Of a DNA stretch of 35,903 nucleotides, positions 31,033-35,903 are shown one piece after another (positions within the stretch are counted from its first letter, which is position 1; the number at the start of each line of letters is the position of its first letter). Location of the stretch: positions 1 through 35,903 of the forward strand of contig CAJULE010000024.1 in the NCBI GenBank assembly GCA_910587445.1. The letters run 5' to 3'. Position numbers and translations under genes: made by a program. The notes under the pieces were generated by a model, which ran no database searches, had not been told where the DNA came from, and worked only from the letters and a program-made list of their open reading frames with translations. The DNA is from an uncultured Christensenellaceae bacterium (GTDB lineage Bacteria; Bacillota; Clostridia; Christensenellales; Pumilibacteraceae).

Positions 31033-31161
31033 TTACGGAAGAATTTTAAATAAAATGATTTCGCTTATTCTTTTCTTTTCGATGTCTGTGATTAACCCTT
31101 GCACCCACAACTTATTCACAAGCGCATCGGCATAAGCTATCCGTATTGCCCTACTTTCCAT
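31033..31161 (-). CDS. Small phage protein (42 residues) before the recombinase genes
   Basis: The ATG at 31161 overlaps the holin stop by 11 bases and opens 42 codons: MESRAIRIAYADALVNKLW, then VQGLITDIEKKRISEIILFKILP. The 'LVNKLWVQGLITDIEKKRI' pattern (short helix, Gly-Leu-Ile-Thr, helix) resembles small SHOCT-like proteins encoded next to recombinases in clostridial mobile elements. The function is unknown. A good terminator follows within about 45 nt. Confidence 0.55.
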   Translation of the reverse strand: MESRAIRIAYADALVNKLWVQGLITDIEKKRISEIILFKILP

Positions 31162-31459
31162 CTCTGCCATCGCCATCATCCTTCTTGCCGAGCTGCTTGA
31201 TTATCTGGTTAGTACCCGTTGCGGTTAGTCCGCTTGCTATGCCGATGAGTATCGCCACAAACACGTTTTCCGCCGGGACGATATTCGGTACGGCAAAGTA
31301 TGCCACTATGCCGAGTACCGCGCCGAGAGCCGCAGCCACGAGCGGAATAAACCGCATGAACTTTTCGTTCTGCTTTGTCGCGTATTTTATAAGGTTTATT
31401 ACCCAATAGACGATTGCCGCTATTACGGGTACGCTGATGAGTTCGAGATATTGCTCCAT
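31151..31459 (-). CDS. Phage holin-like membrane protein
   Basis: This 102-residue protein has three hydrophobic segments (about 8-25, 37-57, 66-86), a Lys-rich middle loop and a highly charged C-terminus (KKDDGDGRDGK), the layout of class I holins. Holins permeabilise the membrane and release or activate the endolysin at the end of the lytic cycle. It sits 12 nt after a small membrane protein in the lysis region. No endolysin gene is adjacent. Confidence 0.75.
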   Translation of the reverse strand: MEQYLELISVPVIAAIVYWVINLIKYATKQNEKFMRFIPLVAAALGAVLGIVAYFAVPNIVPAENVFVAILIGIASGLTATGTNQIIKQLGKKDDGDGRDGK

Positions 31460-31471
31460 TGTTTCCCTCCG

Positions 31472-31768
31472 TTATTTATGAGAATTTTGCTCCAAGAGAT
31501 ATTCGTACATTTCTTCCTTGGATTCGTTATAGCTTTCCATCGCTTCGTGCATTTCGCCGTTGGTCTTGCCGTCGCGTATCGCTATCGCGTTAGCGTAAGT
31601 CAGCTTACCGACCGCATCGATGCTTTTGAGAATAAGGATATTCTCTTTCGCCTTTGCCGCGTCGCGCTCCTCGTCCTTTTTGGCTTTCCTTTTGAAAAAC
31701 CGCTGTAAGAAAAAAAGCACCATTCCGCTGATGATGCTCGACGCGATGCTTATGATTATCGCTGCCAT
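31472..31768 (-). CDS. Small membrane-anchored phage protein of the lysis region
   Basis: This 98-residue protein has an N-terminal helix (MAAIIISIASSIISGMVLFFLQRFF), then a basic stretch (KRKAKKDEERDAAKAKE) and a soluble part with ILKSIDAVGKLTYANAIAIRDGKTNGEMHEA. Proteins with this layout are frequent beside holins in clostridial prophages. It may be an auxiliary lysis (spanin- or antiholin-like) protein; the function is not established. AGGAGG stands before the ATG at 31768, and the longer frame upstream is a shadow of the tail gene. Confidence 0.7.
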   Translation of the reverse strand: MAAIIISIASSIISGMVLFFLQRFFKRKAKKDEERDAAKAKENILILKSIDAVGKLTYANAIAIRDGKTNGEMHEAMESYNESKEEMYEYLLEQNSHK

Positions 31769-31776
31769 TTTACCTC

Positions 31777-32106
31777 CTATGCCTTGCGTTCCCAACAATA
31801 GAGCGCAGAGCCGTCCGTTTGTATTCTTTCCCACACGCCGCCCACATAGCCTTCGGGATTGGCATTCGTTGCGGTGACTTTTACCGAGCCGACGGGACAA
31901 AAGCAATCGAGGATTTCCGCCTGCGTCATACCCGTTATAAGGTACGGCAAAACACGCCATTTTGCTTGACCGTTCCCGACCTTCATCTTGCCTGTGTCTG
32001 TTTCGATTCCAATCTCCCCGGCAAGCAGCACGGGATTGGCTTTAAGCCAATTCGCTGCGCTGTCCGAGCGGAGGCGGAGTTTGACTTGTACTTCTTTTTC
32101 CGCCAT
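31777..32106 (-). CDS. Phage tail/receptor-binding protein with Mtd_N-type domain (short)
   Basis: The protein has 109 residues. The first 55 (KLRLRSDSAANWLKANPVLLAGEIG, ETDTGKMKVGNG) match the Mtd_N-type beta-prism module found at the N-terminus of phage tropism and fibre proteins. The rest, FCPVGSVKVTATNANPEGYVGGVWERI..ALYCWERK, looks like the short C-terminal domain of baseplate/tail-collar proteins (PVGS..NP..GG.W). It is paralogous to the next gene in its N-terminal module. It ends 8 nt before the 98-residue gene. Confidence 0.75.
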   Translation of the reverse strand: MAEKEVQVKLRLRSDSAANWLKANPVLLAGEIGIETDTGKMKVGNGQAKWRVLPYLITGMTQAEILDCFCPVGSVKVTATNANPEGYVGGVWERIQTDGSALYCWERKA

Positions 32107-32116
32107 AGCCGCCGCC

Positions 32117-33181
32117 CTATGCGTTGCCGCCGTTGAGTATGATGGTGTCGGTCGCGTGGAGTATGGTTTCGCCGTCGGTAAGATCCGCCGAACTCGTCTG
32201 CCCGAAGTTTTCCGCAAACGAACTCTTTGCGCGGTCCTCGGTATAATAAAGATTGCCCGACTCTTCGATGTCCGCCGTTGTCAACACGACTGCGCCGATT
32301 TGACCGTTGACCGAAAGTATCTTGCAATCGGGCGTTTGCAGTTCGAGCCAATTCTCTTTGACCGAGGGCGGCGCTTCTTTAAGGATATACGTTCTGCTCT
32401 CGTCCGAGCGAATCGCAACGTCGCCTTTTTGCGCGGTGAGCGCGAGCATTTCTTCTTCGCTCGACACCGCGAACGGCTCCGTTATGGCAATCGCGGGCAG
32501 GTATTTCTTATCTATCTTGCCCTTTGCGTTCAACTCGATGAGATTGCCCGCTTTCGTGCCGACATCGCGTGCCGCCGCCGTGCCTGCATCGGTTATCTTG
32601 GCAAGCGTAAGTTCGGGGATATCTTCCGCCGTAAGCAGTTCGCTTTTTACCACCAAGCCTTTTTCGTTGACCGTGAACTTGGTAAACGTGCCTTCGGTCG
32701 CGCCGCTGTTCTTCAGCACGAGTTCGATGAGCGCGTCTTCGCTACCGTCAAACACCGCCGAGCCTTCGCCGTCCCCGGCTATCTCGATCTTGCGCGGCAT
32801 TTTGAGTTTTTGCGCTACTTGCGCCTCCGCCACAACCGTGAGTTCGTCCGCCGTGGCAATGCGTGTCCATACCGCCGCCGTATCGGTCTTGGCAAGTAGG
32901 ATATACACCTTACCGTCCTCTTGGTTGAGCCACAGCTCGCCCAAGTCGTATTGCGAATCGGTATCGGTCGGATCGCTTTCCGACAGCACGATGTCGTCGG
33001 TAAGGTATTTGAGCGATTGCCAATTCGTCGAGCCGTCGCCCACCTTTATTTTGCGCGTGTCGAGCTCGATACCTATCTCGCCCTTTATGAGTACGGGATT
33101 TGCCGCCGTCCAATTCTCCGCCGTATCGTTGCGCAGCTGTATCTTACTCTCCAATACTCTTTCCGTTGTTTCGTTAGCCAT
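32117..33181 (-). CDS. Phage tail fibre protein with Mtd_N-type domain (long)
   Basis: The protein has 354 residues. The N-terminal 55 residues (SKIQLRNDTAENWTAANPVLIKGEIG, LDTRKIKVGDGS) are a second Mtd_N-type module. The middle has repeated fibre-like segments such as FTVNEKGLVVKSELLTAEDIPEL and AKGKIDKKYLPAIAI, typical of tail fibres, and VRS/AIRSDESRTYIL. The C-terminus ends TDTIILNGGNA, resembling that of the next gene (IKIINGGNANG). It probably binds the host surface. The start overlaps the stop of the 106-residue gene by 8 bases. Confidence 0.8.
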   Translation of the reverse strand: MANETTERVLESKIQLRNDTAENWTAANPVLIKGEIGIELDTRKIKVGDGSTNWQSLKYLTDDIVLSESDPTDTDSQYDLGELWLNQEDGKVYILLAKTDTAAVWTRIATADELTVVAEAQVAQKLKMPRKIEIAGDGEGSAVFDGSEDALIELVLKNSGATEGTFTKFTVNEKGLVVKSELLTAEDIPELTLAKITDAGTAAARDVGTKAGNLIELNAKGKIDKKYLPAIAITEPFAVSSEEEMLALTAQKGDVAIRSDESRTYILKEAPPSVKENWLELQTPDCKILSVNGQIGAVVLTTADIEESGNLYYTEDRAKSSFAENFGQTSSADLTDGETILHATDTIILNGGNA

Positions 33182-33494
33182 TTGCGTTACCTCCGTTTAT
33201 GATTTTAATTTGATTGTAGTCCGAGCCGATGCAGATGTACGTTCCCGTAATCTCATCCCATCGGTACGCTTTGTTTTCAGCCGTGTCCATATAAACCACG
33301 GCTTTATCCCCGCGATTTGGGAATGCGTACTTACTTGCGTATTGCTGCGGTTTGAGTTTAACTTCGACCGTTCGCAAATCGTTGTCTACCACAGTTTCCG
33401 CAACGTCGTTTTCCGTTCCCTCGTAAGAGCGCGTTATTGCCTTGAACTGCTCGACGTGTACGCAGTTATCGCAATTGCAGTTTTGTTCGCTCAC
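33174..33494 (-). CDS. Phage protein of unknown function, cysteine-rich N-terminus
   Basis: This 106-residue protein starts MSEQNCNCDNCVHVEQ, with three cysteines that could bind metal, and ends YNQIKIINGGNANG. The middle (VDNDLRTVEVKLKPQQYASK, AVVYMDTAENKAYRWDE) resembles beta-rich tail or baseplate accessory proteins, with a 'D.ENKAYRWDE' stretch often seen in fibre modules. It overlaps both neighbours by 8 and 4 bases, so it is part of the late operon. No family can be named. Confidence 0.65.
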   Translation of the reverse strand: MSEQNCNCDNCVHVEQFKAITRSYEGTENDVAETVVDNDLRTVEVKLKPQQYASKYAFPNRGDKAVVYMDTAENKAYRWDEITGTYICIGSDYNQIKIINGGNANG

Positions 33495-33823
33495 TTTGCC
33501 ACCACCTCCAATTCTTTATCTACGAGCGTGTACACCTCTTTGCCCCGACCGCCGAAATCAATCGTGAGCTGCATCCGATACAGCAAGCACGGGAGCCGTG
33601 CCGTTTCATCGGCGGATAGAAACACAAAGAACGAATCGCCCGTCTTCTCTATCCCGGCGGGATAAACCTTTTCTATATCGGGCGAACGATTGCGGCGTCC
33701 TATGGTAAACGTCAGTTTATCCGAGTTGCGTATCGGCATATCCGTTTCGCCGTCGATGGGTATTTTGATATGAAAAAAAGCGACGCTGAATGCCTCGCCC
33801 TGCATGAGTATTTGTCTTGCCAT
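33491..33823 (-). CDS. Phage tail-region protein of unknown function
   Basis: This 110-residue protein (start ATG at 33823; the frame before it is a shadow of the upstream gene) has a beta-rich sequence: QGEAFSVAFFHIKIPIDGETDMPI, DKLTFTIGRRNRSPDIEKVYP, SFFVFLSADETARLPCLLYRMQLTIDFG. It resembles small beta-sandwich baseplate proteins (BppU-like N-terminal modules), which describe the range a fibre can occupy, but this is a guess. It is 2 nt after the 281-residue gene and overlaps the next by 4 bases. Confidence 0.6.
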   Translation of the reverse strand: MARQILMQGEAFSVAFFHIKIPIDGETDMPIRNSDKLTFTIGRRNRSPDIEKVYPAGIEKTGDSFFVFLSADETARLPCLLYRMQLTIDFGGRGKEVYTLVDKELEVVAK

Positions 33824-33825
33824 AA

Positions 33826-34671
33826 TCAATACACCTTGCCGATTTCGATTACTTTCTTTATGGTGGGAGCAAGCGATCCGCTTATATACCCATAACATCC
33901 GTCAACATTTATCGAGTTATCTTCAAAGTCTACCCCTCCTTCAACATGGACTCCGCCTGCTCCGTGATATTTTGCCGTTCCATTATGCCCCGTCGCAAGA
34001 CACACAACGGTAATGCCGAATGTGCTATCCGCCCCATATGACTCGCTCGGTATTATAGCTCTTATTTGCGCATAGCTACTATCGCCGTATGCAATTCCCT
34101 CTCCGACCCCATCACTTGTTTCTACTACATACCTATATCCCGCCTTTATCTTAAAACCAAGGTCCGAATCCCAATAATTAACGCTTCCGTTGAACACGAC
34201 CGTTCCCGATCCGCCGCCGATATTCGGTTTGTTTTTGAGGTCGTTATAATCTCCGCTCGTAGCCACTTTATGTAGCCCCGTTACCTTGCTTGCCGATACC
34301 GAGTTTATCTTGGCGTCTGTCACGGCGTTTGCATTTATCTTTGTTGTGGTCACGGAGTTAGTGCCGAGTTTCGAAGATGTTACTGCGTAGTTGTCGATAT
34401 CCGACGTTCCCACCGTAGACTTGAAAGCCAAAGCCTTTAAGTCCGCAAACCATTTCCGTATCTTACCTATGCACACCTTTAACACCTCCGTGCCGCTTAT
34501 GTTCGTCCGCGTACCGTATTGGGTACTCGTAATAGATGCGTCTTGTACCTGCTCGGTCGTTATTTTCTTTTCCTGCAAATACCGTTCGTTTTCGCCGAGC
34601 GTATTGAAGATGCTCGGCGTTACTTGCGCCGCCGCCGTGTAATCGGTCTTCGGCTCCGTCCACTCCGCCAT
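33826..34671 (-). CDS. Phage tail fibre / receptor-binding protein
   Basis: This 281-residue protein has an N-terminal helical anchor (WTEPKTDYTAAAQVTPSIFNTL), then a coiled segment with heptad-like repeats around TSSKLGTNSVTTTKINANAVTDAKINS, the fibre motif SGDYNDLKNKPNIGGGSGTVVFNG, and a C-terminal beta-rich head (about 160-281). The SGDYNDLKNKP segment is a common hinge in phage tail fibres. It probably contacts the cell surface; the receptor is unknown. It lies 9 nt after the baseplate gene. Confidence 0.8.
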   Translation of the reverse strand: MAEWTEPKTDYTAAAQVTPSIFNTLGENERYLQEKKITTEQVQDASITSTQYGTRTNISGTEVLKVCIGKIRKWFADLKALAFKSTVGTSDIDNYAVTSSKLGTNSVTTTKINANAVTDAKINSVSASKVTGLHKVATSGDYNDLKNKPNIGGGSGTVVFNGSVNYWDSDLGFKIKAGYRYVVETSDGVGEGIAYGDSSYAQIRAIIPSESYGADSTFGITVVCLATGHNGTAKYHGAGGVHVEGGVDFEDNSINVDGCYGYISGSLAPTIKKVIEIGKVY

Positions 34672-34680
34672 ATTGCCTCC

Positions 34681-35903
34681 TTATTTTTTTCGACCGCGTG
34701 TTTCCTGTTTGAGTCCGCCGTCATAACTGAATTTGTTGTACTCGCACACAAGCCGCGCCGTTTCGCCGAAACGGTCGGTGCAGTCGTATTCGAGCCCTAT
34801 TTCGAGTTCGGGATTCCCTCGCCACACCGTCGTTATGCTGCCTTGCCCCGCTCGCATTTTGTTCAGTAACACTGTTGCGATGTATTCCGCTTGTTCGAGC
34901 GATTGCACAAGTTCGCTTGCCGTGTGCGAATACTCGACCGTGCCATACAGTTCGATGCTGACTTCGTCGCGCTTGGTTATCTTATTCGACTTTATCTCGA
35001 TTGCGTTTCCCGACACGGTAATGACAGCGGTTTGCGCGGTCGCGCTCGTATTCGTTACCGTGCAAGAGCAAGAGTTTGTGCCGCTGTCAAAATTCGTCAG
35101 CCGCACGGCGGCGTTATTTGTGACAGCCGACGGATACGCTATCTCAGAGGTATAGTCTATCGCCAAATCGACCGATTGCCCCGCATCCAACCGCACCTCG
35201 GTATCGGTCACGTCGATGATGTCTTCGGTCACGGTTACCGTACTGTACTCGACGTGAATGCAGTTGGCAAAGTCGGTCAGCGTTGCATTGGACACAAGCG
35301 AGAACATATTGCCGGGATATATCGGTATTGCGCTAACCGCCGCCGCATCGCTTTCGGCTGTAATACAGATACGGTTTTGTCGATCCACGAACACCTTGCA
35401 CAGCCCTGCATTCGCTATCTCTTGTAAAGCGTCCCACGCCTCTATTTTCGGTAGGAACGCAATGTCTACCACGCTATCTTTGAGTGTCGGCGAGATGGAA
35501 TACTCGTCGGCGGTATGCCCCGTCTTTTGCAGTATATCTTCCGCGATCTCGTAAAGCGAGACGTTGTCGGTCAACGGAAAGCCGACGTACATCTTGGTTT
35601 GCAAGCGCATCAGTCTATCCGTCGCGCTACACTTTACCCACTGGCTGTCTTGGTCGATTTGCCACTCATCGGAATAAAAAGTGCCGAGCGGCGTGTATTC
35701 CACTTTGCCGTTATTCTCCACCCCTATGCTCGGCAATAGTTTTCGGTCGAGCAACATCAGCGTCCGAAGATAGCCTTTATCGAACTTACGGTTTTCGTTG
35801 TACACGCTGACCGTCATTGTGTCCGAGTTGATATTGTAGTTGCCTTCGGTCGAGCACAGTTCTTCGCCGACCTCAAACGACTGCAAAGCATTGCCCTCGT
35901 ATA
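34681..35903 (-). CDS. Phage baseplate/tail protein, 5' end cut by the window edge
   Basis: At least 406 residues are visible and the frame runs open to the window edge. Features include MTVSVYNENRKFDKGYL, GTFYSDEWQIDQDSQWVKCSATDRLMRL (as in baseplate hub/tail-lysin proteins of gp44/ORF-type), YEIAEDILQKTGH, KVFVDRQNRICI, and a C-terminal domain with LVQSLEQAEYIATVLLNKMRAGQG and an RGRKK end. It is probably the phage tail-associated protein next to the fibre genes. Since the N-terminus is missing, I cannot say whether it also carries a cell-wall-degrading domain. Confidence 0.7.
   Translation of the reverse strand, partial: YEGNALQSFEVGEELCSTEGNYNINSDTMTVSVYNENRKFDKGYLRTLMLLDRKLLPSIGVENNGKVEYTPLGTFYSDEWQIDQDSQWVKCSATDRLMRLQTKMYVGFPLTDNVSLYEIAEDILQKTGHTADEYSISPTLKDSVVDIAFLPKIEAWDALQEIANAGLCKVFVDRQNRICITAESDAAAVSAIPIYPGNMFSLVSNATLTDFANCIHVEYSTVTVTEDIIDVTDTEVRLDAGQSVDLAIDYTSEIAYPSAVTNNAAVRLTNFDSGTNSCSCTVTNTSATAQTAVITVSGNAIEIKSNKITKRDEVSIELYGTVEYSHTASELVQSLEQAEYIATVLLNKMRAGQGSITTVWRGNPELEIGLEYDCTDRFGETARLVCEYNKFSYDGGLKQETRGRKK

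Larger units (their letters stand above)
27751..35903 (-). mobile_element. Prophage (left part), integrated in a helicase gene; right end outside the window
   Basis: A run of only minus-strand genes contains two serine recombinases, a lysis region and tail genes. The left edge is placed near 27750-27839 from the truncated helicase gene and the recombinase stop at 27840. The attachment core cannot be fixed without the right end. No repressor, packaging, capsid or endolysin genes are in view, so the element continues beyond the window. Confidence 0.8.

Noticed and set aside
31777..33200. Diversity-generating retroelement suggested by the Mtd_N-type modules
   Set aside because: No reverse transcriptase gene and no template/variable repeat pair is visible in the window.

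Overview
The window looks like a chromosomal segment of a Gram-positive, anaerobic gut-type member of the Clostridia, with roughly balanced GC content. The evidence is an NfnAB transhydrogenase pair, a B12-dependent methionine synthase with a separately encoded activation domain, a CotF-type spore coat gene, the acpS-nnr-mazEF neighbourhood known from Bacillus and Clostridium, a yybP-ykoY riboswitch and many consensus sigma-A promoters. I cannot name the genus.

Left part (1-9000), housekeeping. A minus-strand block runs recX, a P1-family peptidase, acpS, nnr (NAD(P)HX repair) and then a MazE/MazF-type pair behind its own palindromic promoter. Two small coat-like genes on the plus strand converge on a cca-PHP phosphatase operon and share one bidirectional terminator with it. 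A lipid kinase and an AT-rich two-helix membrane protein follow. Three intergenic foldback elements (307-435, 4573-4850, about 9006-9113) punctuate this part.

Middle part (9000-19540), one-carbon and redox metabolism. mscL, which carries an apparent one-base frameshift, is divergent from a tightly overlapping metF / MetH-activation / metH operon. On the minus strand follow NfnB-NfnA, an operon of a ferredoxin-type aldo/keto reductase, a 36-residue hydrophobic ORF and a DUF1893 protein, then a membrane-anchored endonuclease/exonuclease/phosphatase-fold protein.

Right-middle part (19200-26100). A manganese-type yybP-ykoY riboswitch with an overlapping terminator sits upstream of a Na/Pi-cotransporter family gene, which is an unexpected partner. 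Next is a LysR-controlled redox cluster: acetyltransferase, iron-sulfur flavoprotein, YqhD/BdhA-like alcohol dehydrogenase, and a lipoprotein flavodoxin fused to an aldo/keto reductase that is split by a one-base frameshift. Its composition resembles yqhD-dkgA aldehyde-detoxification loci.

Right end (26400-35903), accessory DNA. An XRE regulator with a palindromic operator is followed by the C-terminal remnant of a DUF2075-type helicase. The remnant is cut off exactly where a prophage begins. The prophage has two tandem large serine recombinases at its edge, then, all on the minus strand, a holin, small lysis-region proteins, tail-fibre proteins with Mtd_N-type domains and a baseplate/tail protein that runs off the window. 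The prophage therefore appears to be integrated inside the helicase gene. I see no tRNA, rRNA or CRISPR array.
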